DNA from: Acanthaster planci
Taxonomy: Eukaryota; Echinodermata; Asteroidea; Valvatida; Acanthasteridae
Direction of reading: 5' to 3'
DNA: 64,000 bases
Assembly (NCBI RefSeq): GCF_001949145.1
Contig: NW_019091678.1
Coordinates: forward strand, 74,782 to 138,781
Below, one piece after another: positions 25,401-36,400 of this stretch. Position numbers and translations under genes: made by a program. Position 1 is the first letter of the stretch. The number at the start of each line of letters is the position of its first letter. Under the pieces are notes generated by a model that saw nothing but the letters and a program-made list of their open reading frames with translations, searched no databases and was not told where the DNA came from.

Positions 25401-28400
25401 CAATCTGTATGATCGTGTGTTACATGCAAACAATACATATCTGTCTTTTAGACGTCTGATTTCCTCGTTTTTCGTCTGTCATCCGTACAAAGTATATCGT
25501 ATGTTTCTTATTCTGACATCTTTAACTGTAAAGAACCAGTCTGTTGGTTTTATTTTTCATTTTCTACTGTAAATTTATTTTGCTTTATTTTTTCACCAAT
25601 GATATTTTACACCACCAGTCCTGAAACAACTTCCCCGTTCGAGGCCAATGAATACCGCATAATGTGGAACCTTGAGTCAAAATCTGACATTTCTTGAAAG
25701 GGAACTCCAGGCTGGAAAAACTGAATAAGAGTTTAGCCTGGCAATAAACATTTCTAATGCCTGTTGGTCGGGAGTGTTCTTTTTTTTTTTTTTTGGTAGC
25801 GATGCGACCGTCATATGTACATTTCCTGGTCGTTCGCGAACCAGCGAAGTTAAGTTCCGACCAAAGCAGTGTCCGTTGCCGAGGCCATCCTGTTCGTAAG
25901 TGTGACGTCACTTCAGTTTAAACCACGCCCAATGCACACGTGCACTGCAAATAGGATTACATGCATTGATTGCCGTTTACGTGGAACCATGGAACCGGAA
26001 GTTAACTCGCAACTTCTGGCTGAGTTGGTGCTCACGTTGAACAACTTCACGTTCAACAGTGAGCCCTACATTCAGACCAGTGGTGTGGCAATGGGCACAC
26101 GGATGGGACCAAGTTATGCCTGTCTGTTTGTTGGCCACATCGAGGAGCAGATGCTGACCCAGTATCAGGGTGTGCAGCTGTTAATGTACCGGCGATACAC
26201 CATATAGTTGGTGCTATTACCGGTACGCGTGATGACGTTGAGAATTTCTTACCGTTTGCATATGCTTTTCACCCAGCACTGCGCTATACATGTGATGTGT
26301 CACAGCCCTCTGTTACCTTCCTCGACGTGCGCGTCCAGATCTGTGCGCGGAAACTTGGCACAACCGTGCATTACAAAACCCACAGATTCCCACAGCTACC
26401 TGCAGTACCAATCGTCTCACCCCCTCAAGTGTAAGAACGCCATCTCTTACTCTCGGTTTCTTCGACTGCGTAGGATTTGTAGTAGCGATTGGGAGTTCTC
26501 TGCTCGTGGGAAGGAAATGCGAGGTTCTTCCAACAGCGCAGTTACCCTCCGGTATCACAGACGCTGCCTTCAACGCCGTATCTTCAATCCCGCGCAAAAC
26601 AGCTCTTAAACCCACCGGGACCAAGCAACGTGATTGCGTCCCCCTCGTACTCACATACCACCCTCGAAACATCCCGGTACGTAATGTTTTTCTTAAACAT
26701 TTCCGTACACTCGGAAATGATGCGGCCACAGCTTCCATTTTCGCCAAATCCCCGATTTGCGCGTTTAGGCGCGATCGTTCTGTCGGGGACATGGTAGTAC
26801 GTTCCCGTTTGGATTCCGTCTCGCCGTCAAAGCAGGCAGTAACTCCCCTTGTCAGCGCCCCAAATGTAACACCTGTCCCTACATAGATAACAGCCCGTCG
26901 GTCGTCGGCCCCCGCGGTAGCTCCAGCATACGCGGGGATCATACATGCATTACTAGCAATGTGGTTTATTGAATTACATGTCGTCGCCGTGGTAAACTGT
27001 ACATCGGAGAGACCAAGCGTCGCCTGGGTGACCGCTTCGCGGAACACTTGCGCAGTGTGCGCCAACAAACACCTGGTCTCACTGTTGCGCAGCACTTTTG
27101 CGTGCCGCCACATACTCTCGGTGACGTAAGCGTCTGCATCCTGCGGAAAGCGTCATCTGGTGTACAGCGTAAGGAACTGGAGCAGTGCGTCATTTTCAAA
27201 CTTGGAACGCTACATCCAGGGGAATGAACGTGGATTTTTCCGCGTTCATTCAAAACTGAATCTGCTTGCCCTGAAGAAGGTACTATATTACCGAAAGCTT
27301 GGCAATCACATATTTCAGAGCACTGATTTGATATTATATTCTCGTCGATATTCCACTTACGAACCGGGTTGGTCAAGGAGGTACGTAACACGCGCGTACC
27401 ACCTGTCCAAGAGCTTGGTGCAACAGCAGTAATGGCTTCCAATTACACTCCACGCTAACACAGCACAGCATGATATACCCGCTACTAAGATTGCAACGCA
27501 CTCAGTCGTTTTTACGGGAACGAGATCACAGAACGGCGATGTTTTCACTCTAGGGTCGTAACTTATAAGTGTTTACTTGTAGAAATAAGTGTTTATCTAT
27601 TATTTAATTTTCTTTGCGTAAAAAAACCTGTATGGTCGTGAAAGTGTGAGAATAATCTGTCATGTATGAATCTCATGCCTCAATGCGTTAGAGTAGCAGT
27701 CTTGGCAAGTCCGTTTTACTTTTCACAGTATATTGGTGACACAGCGTAATCAAGACATCACCTTACAAACTTGCGAAGACTCGATACGAAAAAGAATGCT
27801 TGGCCCAGGCTCGAGGTAATTTTACTTCTCGATCTTATCGCAAACCTCATGTTTTCTGCACTGCTCACGCAATCCAGTCCAGGGCACTCCATCCAGTCCG
27901 TCGTTTTCTTGAATGTTGGGCAACAGAAAACCTACAAATAAAACTTTCTCTTTCTGAAATACCCTAGAATTCGTCGAACCTACTTCTTTCGTTCATATAT
28001 TATACACAGGCTTGTTCGGAATTCCAGTGCAATCACAAAATGCATCGCACTCTGAAGACAGAAAAAGAGGATATTCCAGTAACTATGTACTTGAACTGGT
28101 TGGTAGTCCGGACGTGCATTTCCTTGCTATCGATGGGTTACGGTGGTGACAGTGAGAAGATGCACCGAATTCATAACGTCAGGTCTGATTGATCATGCTG
28201 TGACTGCATGAAAAAGACGCCTTTCAGTAACTAACTTGATCCCTTAGTATATTAATTTCCGCTTGTTGATTGATCGGTTTTCCTTTGACTAGCAAGATTC
28301 ATGCACCGGTGCGTTTTTCTTTGGCAGATACGTTTCCCTTTAAGAATGGGAAAAATCCAGAAATTGTCGAGAAAATAATGGTTTGTGGAAGAGCTAATAA

Positions 28401-30432
28401 AGGTGTTTCCCATCAGTTTAACTCTTGTATCCTCACCTTCAAAGGAAAGTTAAGGTACCTTAATTTCGTCCCTAAATTTCTATGTATAGGCTTAAGCGTG
28501 GGGTTTGGTTTCAAATTTGCACCGTACAATATTTTGGGCTTGGGTGAGAGATTCACAATTACAAAATTGTAATTCTCCATGAATGAAAATGTGACAATAG
28601 TGCTGCTGAAAAAAGCAAATTGTCTTTATTTTATAATTCGTCTTATTTAAAGTACTTGTCATTTCAACTCAATTAGCGCAAAGAGAATAACTTTCTTCAA
28701 AGACGTAGTTAGGACTTGGATTAAAGGGTGAAGACGATGATGTTTGAAAGCAAAGCCACGGCATAATTACCTTCAAGAAAAGTATTTTATGCTTTGATGT
28801 TCCTGGGTAATTTTGCTGTTTCGCTTGAATAAACGACACAGCAAAATACTTAACAATTTGAGATCATCCTTGCATTTATTGAATGTGAGATGTTCTAAAA
28901 GTAGCTTTAAATCTTATTATCGGTATAGTTAAAGGGTTGAATTTTTAAACGAAATTCTTCCATCGAAGAACTTGAATGACCAAATCATTGAACTAAAAAA
29001 CAAAATGAAAATTTCTTGCTTCGATACCACTTTCATAGACCGATCTTGCCGTGAATGCTACCAAGTAAAACAAATTAAAATGCCGCTAACGGAAGTTACA
29101 CAGCAAACTTACCGAAATGATGCAAGTCTGAAACCAGATTGCATAGTTAGACCCGTACCTGAGGAAGTTTTGGGATGGAACTGAACTTTACCATCAAATA
29201 TGGATGGAATTGCTTAACAGGGATATAGTGCACGTGTTAAAATAATCAAAAACAACAATGAACTCGACGGTAAGAATTAAGAGAATACTTGTTACTGCAA
29301 AGCTCGAAGTTTTTGTTTTGCTCTTTGATATGGTTCTGTGGGGCTTGGCAAAAGAAAAACCAACCTCTTGTTAAAACGCAAATGGAAGAGTGTTCGTGCG
29401 GCAGCGCTAAATGAAAGATCATGACATTCAGGCCAGCTTGTGGATTTAGACATCAACGCTAAAAGGCCTTGGCTTCTCACGCTTTCTGTTCTGTGAAAAA
29501 TGAAACCAAAATACACCCTCAACGTTCAGTTCGAACCAAATTCACGTCTTGAGCAAGTGGAATATTGACGGTGATATGTAGCCCCGAGACAACCATTTGT
29601 ATTGCATTCCTATGCAGAGTAGAAAAAGGTTCATTTAATTAACGAACAATTCACTGCTACTGTGCATCGAAATCAGTGTCATATCTTTGGTTTGGACAAC
29701 AACGGTTGGGATAGGCTGTTGAGGTCAAGCATGGAAGCCCGCTCCTGAGTTCTTGACCACTCAAGGAAGAAAATGACCACCCCCAAGAAAAATTGAATGA
29801 AATGATATTAAAGCACGCAAATATTGCTGTGTTACGTCATGAAAAAAGGGGATGGAGTTGTGTTTATTTATACTTCAGTGATAAAAGTCGAAAGATCTTT
29901 ATTGCATTCCACTGCAGTGTGGAAGCCGAGGCATTTTAACAACAGATTTATCTGCTGCTGCTGCTCAAATCTGCAGTCTGGCTAACAACAAATAGACTTT
30001 TGAAGGCGCAGCTTGCCGCAGAGAAATTGTAATGCACGTAATTTATTGTTGCACAGTATGATCCCAGCTAGTTCACATATCGGACTCATCGTGACCAAGG
30101 CACTTACCGGCTGCCTTGCAGAGTTCGTTTGGGACATGGACGTCCCCGTTGCTTGCTGTGAAGAAAACAGACAACGGAATGCAGGCGAGGGTCATGGTCA
30201 TGTCCACTACCACCAGGTTGAACATCAAGAGATGCATGGTGGTGCCGGGGCGCTTGGACTTGAGTAGCATCAGTCCGTTCAGCGCGTTGGACGTTACCCC
30301 GACGATGCAGATCAAGAGGAGAAGCGTGACGCGGAAGGCCACCTCGCCGGGGGGCAGGACCCACGGCAACGGGGCATCGCTGGTTGATATCTGGTTGGTC
30401 CCAGAGCCCGTGAGTTGGTCAGTGAATGACAT
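22496..30432 (-). CDS. Class A (rhodopsin-like) G-protein coupled receptor
   Basis: Three coding exons: 30108-30432 (residues 1-108), 24133-24321 (109-171) and 22496-23895 (172-637). Splice sites are good (GTAAGT, GTGAGT donors) and both introns are in phase 1. ATG is at 30432-30430, TAA at 22498-22496. Seven spans are visible: TM1 about 31-55 with the conserved Asn in GVTSNALNG; TM2 68-92 with the Asp of LVVVDMT; Cys105 at the start of TM3; TM4 in exon 2; TM5 about 201-224; TM6 255-279 with IWVP in place of CWxP; TM7 with the complete NPVMY motif at 306-310. The DRY box at the end of TM3 reads Ile-Arg-Thr (129-131). The extracellular N-terminus is short. A cysteine cluster (CCRCCC) after TM7 is a likely palmitoylation site. 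The cytoplasmic tail is unusually long, about 325 residues, basic and Ser/Thr-rich. The ligand is unknown; subfamily not assigned. Intron 1 is 5.8 kb and holds a Penelope-like relic. Confidence 0.88.
24593..24652. repeat. Two-copy 30-bp tandem repeat in a TTAGTCA-rich stretch
   Basis: The unit AATTT(A/C)AATTAGTCAGA(C/A)AGGCC(A/G)ATGA occurs twice, at 24593 and 24623. The surrounding 24550-24730 is full of further TTAGTCA/TGACTAA words. It lies in GPCR intron 1. TGACTAA resembles AP-1-type half-sites, but simple repeat expansion is the plainer reading. Confidence 0.6.
25757..25885 (+). repeat. R1 interspersed repeat, copy b
   Basis: Shares TGTTGGTCGGGAGTGTTC, a GGTAGCGATG.GACCGT block, TCGTTCGCGAACCAGCGAAG and TTCCGACCAAAGCAG with the other R1 copies. 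A run of about 16 T replaces the usual TTTTTGTT segment. Its right end, the GCGCCCTCT part, is missing. It is in GPCR intron 1, just upstream of the Penelope-like relic. Confidence 0.7.
25989..27290 (+). mobile_element. Penelope-like retroelement, degenerate 3' part (RT end plus GIY-YIG endonuclease)
   Basis: Conceptual reading in shifting frames gives, in order, a reverse-transcriptase block (SGVAMGTRMGPSYACLFVGHIEEQ, typical of Penelope-like enzymes), then a VTFLDVRV and KPTDSHSYLQYQSSHP segment, a region with FLRLRRIC, and finally a GIY-YIG endonuclease (KLYIGETKRRLGDRFAEHL followed by VAQHFC). Frameshifts and stops (for example at 26204-26206, about 26607 and about 26884) separate the blocks, and the 5' part of the RT is absent. 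It is a 5'-truncated, inactive copy inserted in GPCR intron 1, on the strand opposite to the receptor. Confidence 0.85.
27362..27450 (+). repeat. R2 interspersed repeat, single copy
   Basis: GGTTGGTCAAGGAGGTACGT followed by ACGCGCGTACCACCTGTCCA and a GCTTGGTGCAACAGCAGTAA block ending CAATTACACT. It matches the tandem pair at 19171-19345 and sits directly after the Penelope-like relic in GPCR intron 1. Confidence 0.65.
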
Positions 30433-33400
30433 ATTTACTGCGGTGAATGTCTGTTCCTGAAGCAGATGTTGGCATCAAAATTGAGAGCATTTGGGTTCTT
30501 TGTTCTTACGATAGTCCCTGCTCCTTTTATGTTATGGATTCGGCATTGCTCCTGAAGTCGTTTGCTTAAACGTTTATAGGAGCAGACTCATTTCAAAGCG
30601 ACACATAGTGAGTTTTTCGTTCTGGACGCTGAACAAATGCACTTAATCATAAACCATTGTTATGATCCTGTTCGTTTAGTCTTTAGAGAGTCGACAGCAA
30701 GCAGTCTTAACCATCTTCACTCAGCATGGTTTTCTGCCAATCTTCCGTCACACCAAAGATTATGGTCCTTGAGGCCATTTCAACTCTGCCGCTGAAATGG
30801 AATTCAGTCACGTCTTTGCTGCAGTGCGAATGGCTTTTGGTGTACATATACTTGCTGCGGACTTCGCTGCGAGCGCAGGTACTTCAAAATTTCGACGGCG
30901 AAAGTCTAACGCAGTGCTGCCCGAAGTGAGTGCAAGGATCATTGCAGCATCAAAAGACTTGTCGTGTTCATTTGTTGCACAAACGCGCCTTCGGTTAACG
31001 TGCAACTTGGCTGGCAGTGAGAGGCAGTTCAAGCCCTAGCAGGCCTGCTTATTTACTGGTTTCCCCGAGCCTCGGTTATTACGCACTAACTTCACTTCCT
31101 CGCGAGAACTGGCGCGCTTTTTATTCCGGTTTTGTAACTGCTTCGTCTCAAAGTTCAACGAGGCACAGACTTCACCCGTTGCCATGGACAGGAAGGGCAT
31201 GCATCGACTGTGGATGTGCCCTGCATTTTGGCATGTTGAACGACGTTCACTTCTTATTTTTAGGTATCAATTCTGACGATTTATTTCAGAATACGGTAAA
31301 AGGCACTTGAAAATCCAAGACGGCCCTAAATACACGGTGCAGTCCATCTTCATTTCCAGATGTCAAGGGCTATTACTACATAATATTTACAATGACGATA
31401 ATGACATCAACGTATTAGCGGCGCTTTTGATTCTCCTTTGGGTTGTGACAAACAATTTATGTGTCATCTAAGTGTTTTCCAGTCTTTATCAGAGCGAGTT
31501 TTCAACCCGTTGACTTAATTGCGGTCTTAAAAAACAAGTAATGAAATTATCATTTTTTGACACAATGCAATTCCATTCAATACAAAAACAGTGCCGGTAA
31601 TCGATCCCGACAGTGAAATATTTCCTGCATTAGATCTGGAGTAAAAAAAAATTCATCCTTGATCAAAGCATCCACAGGCGAATCGCTCCCAGAGAACACC
31701 TCACGAACTCTCACAACTGCACGCCGACGCAGAGAGCTGGTACACTTATAGTTTGTTAACCCATGCTTATCAATGTCCCGTGCTTTACTCCAGATACATC
31801 AACTTGGTTTTTTGTTTTGTTCTGTGAGCTTTTTTAACGGAGAAAACCGTCAAACAGTAATGCCAGTCGCCAATAATAATAATTCTGTGAATTCACAAAT
31901 TGCCAGAGAGGACTGATTTCATGGGAGTTTCGTGGTGGTATTTCTGGATGAGGCTTAGTACATTTGAGCCAAAAAATGCTATTAAGTATAACATCTGAAA
32001 TGGTACGGAAAGGATGGCCGTATATAGTAACCCCAAACTCATGCATCCATACATCCACCCCACCAAACTAACAAGAGAAAGAAGGAAGTCCAAACTCTAT
32101 AAAGTCATATTCTTTGGTACCTGTCCTTACCTTGTCGGTATTTTATTCAAGATCTACACAAGATCTACCCTGCCTTTAGTCAGTCGGTTACTTATTTCTG
32201 CGTGATTGTATATGATTACACTATGATATTTCACAAATCATTCATTATAGGTTCAAAGTGTACGGCACACTGCAGGTGATTACGACGCATGATTCAAAGT
32301 CATCACCTGCTTGACATTTTCATTGCAGAGGTCGAAAAAATAGAGATATATAGCATTTTGTTAATCGCTGACATCACTGCAAATGTGACTGACTGATTCA
32401 CCACAGGAACTTTTACAGGGAAAACCATCACGAGATGTTTAATTAATGTCCCTTATTTTGTGTCATTATCGTAACCATGTTGATGACGTCATGTTTTGCA
32501 TCTAACTTTCACAATACATACCCCATACGATTGTCATTCAATGGACTGTTACCAATCTACCAATCCCCCGATGGGGGATAAGTAACATGTTACAAATCCT
32601 TGATAGCCGAAGTTTTTTTTTCCTTTGCCCTGTATCTATCTTTATGCAATCTGTGCAAATGAGCTTAACGGCCCATGGTACCTGTACGTAGGCCTAGAGG
32701 CATAATGTATACCCTAGTCGTTGACCCGCCAAACTAATATTTACATTAAAAATGGAAACTGCCATGTTGGAATTACAGAAAACAATATGTGCAGAAGTTT
32801 TTATCCATATTACACTATAAAACTTTGAAAGATTTAAAAAATCATTTCAACCACTGGTCAGCTTTACATGAAATTATAGGCATATCTGAGTAGTGTTTAC
32901 CAACGCCAGAAAAGAGAAGATGGACCAGGCAATATGTGGTTGACCTCCAATTATCGGATAACATGGAATCGGCCAATAAAGCCGTTTAATGTTTCCTATC
33001 GAAAAATAATAAAATGCTACAAACGGGATAATGACTGTCTTTAACGTCAAGTTTAATGGTTAAGTTCACACCTACTTAATAAACACGATGAAAGGAGCGT
33101 TGAGCAATAAATGGGTAAAAATTGATTCCATAAAACCCAACTCTGTATTCAAATTGCATTAACCAATAACTCATAAGAAAATGGAATGCTTAACACAGGT
33201 TAGTGTAAGTTACAAATTACCAATTCGAGTTATGGCCTTGGAGTGCTTGCAAATAGCAAAATGGTTATCAAGAATGGTCACTCGTGATATGATAAAAAAA
33301 TCCGCAACTGGGAGTTTTTTTCCTGCCATTCTCTCAGGCCGTGTACGCATTGCGGCTGCAGCTTCAGTTATTGTCACCATTTCCACGCAGTTGTCAAAAC

Positions 33401-33448
33401 GCATCGAATTCACAACGGTATTCAAATTAATAATTAGTCATCCGCACG
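30433..33448. other. Intergenic region between the GPCR 5' end and gene A 3' end
   Basis: Contains the presumed GPCR promoter just right of 30432 and the 3' flank of gene A. No TATA box or other element can be assigned with confidence. Short open frames at 30726-31310 and 31834-32205 show no domain-like sequence. I see no repeat of the families named elsewhere in this window. Confidence 0.5.
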
Positions 33449-36400
33449 TTATTTCTCGTCGTGAGATTTCAAGTGGCTGTACATGCTGTAGCCGTGAAAT
33501 TGGCTCATATCACCATATGTGGAGTGCATGTGTCCAAATCGGTTGATGTGATCGTATTCGGACTGTGGGGTTAAATGAGAGTAATTGGGGCTCTGTGCCT
33601 CGTGCGCGCGTTGACGTTTGACGTGATTGTACCCCTCGGTGTCGCTGCTTTCTCCTTGCGAGGTTGTCTCCGAAGTCTCGTCGTCTTGGTTACCAAATGG
33701 TGGTTCCAGTGTGAAATAGTAGGGCCCTTTTGGAAGGCTATGTGCATCTGACTGGTTACCTTGTAGCCCACGTGACTGCATGTCGTCCCTCGTAGTTTCA
33801 GGATCCTCTCCTGCCTTTTTGGTGCCATGTCCGTCCCTTGGGGCGAACCCTTCAAGCGCAATAGTCTCTTTTCCATGTGGGGCCTCCGTATTTTGACGCG
33901 GTTGTCTACTCGGTGGGCTTTCCTGTTCCAAAACAAAATACTGATGGCCGCCACGAGCCTCCTTCCCTTCGACTTCTGGTGGTGGAGGCGACAGCATTAC
34001 GTCATTGGCCGAGTCACCGCACGACCGACAGGGGGTGCCACCATCGCCAGATAAGCTAGGAAACGTCATCCCTTGAATTTGGTCCATGGGAAAGGGCACG
34101 CCATATATGGGATTAAGTGTGTCATTCGTTGCCGACTGCTCAATGTTGGACTCACTCGGTGAAGCTTTTGGCCGTTTCTCCAAATGTCTACTGCTACCAT
34201 CTGATAGTTTAAGAAATAACATGGAAAGAGAAGAGCTTTGTAAATGGAGTGCTGTCTGTGAATGATTTGTGACTATTCAAATTTGAATAGCGCGTGTTGC
34301 AACGCCATTGGTTTGATCAAAATAATTGTTAGGACGTATCATTTGTTCGTGATGTCTTTTATTTGCTTAACTTCAGGTGCGCCGAATGAATTGTAGGGGC
34401 GGATGTTCAGAATTTAGGAAGTCTGTTGAGACTTAAACGAAAACTTTCTATTAAAGTGTTCTTGTTATCATGCAAAGCCCTCCGTATTTTGACGCAGTTG
34501 TCTATATGGCGGGCTTTCGCGCTCCAAAACAAAATACTGATGGCCGCTACGAGCCTCCTTCCTTCGACTTCCAGTCGTGGATGGACCAGACAGCATTGGG
34601 TGCGTTCGATTAGCTTACACTTGTCAGCCAAACTTACACAGAGCGTTCGTTTAACCATCACGTGATCTTCGTGCCTGCTGCCCTGGTGTCAGCCAAAAGT
34701 ACCCCGGCTGGCGAGCAGGTCTCTGGAGGCTCCTCGAGTGTGATGACGTCACGGATGGACTGTTCGTGCATGGACATGATGGAAAGTGAAGGGGACTTGA
34801 CCTTTTTCCCAGAATGCTTTGGCGAATACACTGCAGCGTTCAATTAGCCTCATCTCGAAGCTTCCGTTGTATGTAACACTGGTGTAAAGAGGGAAGCTAA
34901 TCGAACGCACCCATTACCTGCTTCCCGTCTTCGGCCATGTCGCTGTGCGATCGACAGGGGGCGCTACCACCGCCGATTAAGTTAGGAAACGTACCTTGAA
35001 TTTCGTCCATGGGAAGGGGTACACCATATATGGGATTAGATGTGTCATTGGTTGCCGGCTGCTTAATGTTAGACGTATTCGGTGAAGTCCTTGACTCTGT
35101 CTCCAAATACTTGCTGTTCTTATCTGATGGTATAAGAAATGACATCAAAAGGTCGAAAAGCTTTGTAAATGGAATGCGGTAGTGTAATGTTTTGTGACAT
35201 TTGTTGAAATCTGACAAACTCGTTCTACAACGCCAATCCGACAAACTTGTTTTACAACGCCATTGGTTCTGCGACCAAAATAAGTGTTCGGCTCTAATCA
35301 TTGTTTGTGATATCATTTTTAGTGTCATTTGCCTGACTGATTTACCTCAGTTGTGTCGAAGATTGTGCGGGGTGCTGGTGTTTGGAATTTTAATCAGAAA
35401 GTCCATTGACACAAATCGAAACCTTTCCAGCACAACATTGTTGTTTTCATGTCGGGCCTCTGTATGGACACAGTTGTCCACTTGTTGGGCTTTCCCACTC
35501 CAAAATAAAATACTGGTGGCCGCCACGAGCCCTCTTCCCTTGGACCCTGAGTGGTGGATCCGACGCATTACCTTCTGACCGTCATCGGCCGAGTCGTCGT
35601 AAGACCGACAGGGGGCGCTACCGTCACCAGTTAAGCTGTTAAGCTGGCAAACTTCTTACCTTGAGTTTGGTCCATGGGAAGGGACACTTCGTATATTGGA
35701 TTAGACGTGTCAGTAGCTGCCGACCGCCCAATGTTGGATGCAGTCGATGGTCCCGTAGGTTGTTGTTCCGAATGTATTCTTTCTCCATCTGATGGGAAAA
35801 GAAATAAAAATCGACAGGGAGAAATGCAGAAACGGAGTGCAGTTTGTGTAAAACCCGTCCAAACTTGGGAAGCTCGTTTTTTAATACCCCGTTGGTTCTT
35901 CGACCAAAATTATAATGTTAGGCTCTATAATTTGTTCGTAACATCATTTTTTTCTTCTTTGCTTGACTTAGTTTCCCTCCGATGTGTCAAAGGATTTGTG
36001 GGGTGCCGGTGTTTAGAATTTAAGAAAGTGTACTGATACTAAAACAAGATAATATTTGAGAATGTTTTAGAGGCTTTCGTTTTGAAAGATGAATGGTCAC
36101 CTTATAGCCCGTTACTCAAGTAAAGTGAGCCGACGACATGTGCCCTATTAAAGAAACAAACAAAACTGAGCTCACCTTTACGCCTTCTTTCACCGCTGTT
36201 GTTATTCCCACTTAGGAGAAAGAAAAGTAAAGGAATAATATCGGAAAACCTAGAATTATAAAAAATCATGGGAGAGGCCTACCGTTATCCGAAAGTGTAC
36301 CTATCAATGCTTTGGTAAAGCCTCTGGTTACACACTCAACTGCTTTAGAAACCATATTGAAATAATGCACATGTAGAAGCGGGTGCCTTTGAAAAAGAGC

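Noticed and set aside
26313-27113. 266-codon minus-strand open frame
   Set aside because: It is antisense to the Penelope-like relic, whose plus-strand reading gives recognisable RT and GIY-YIG blocks; the minus frame has no domain-like sequence.
34662-34847. Open frames inside the 315-bp MITE
   Set aside because: The element is a short non-autonomous repeat with perfect ends; the frames overlap on both strands and have no domain.
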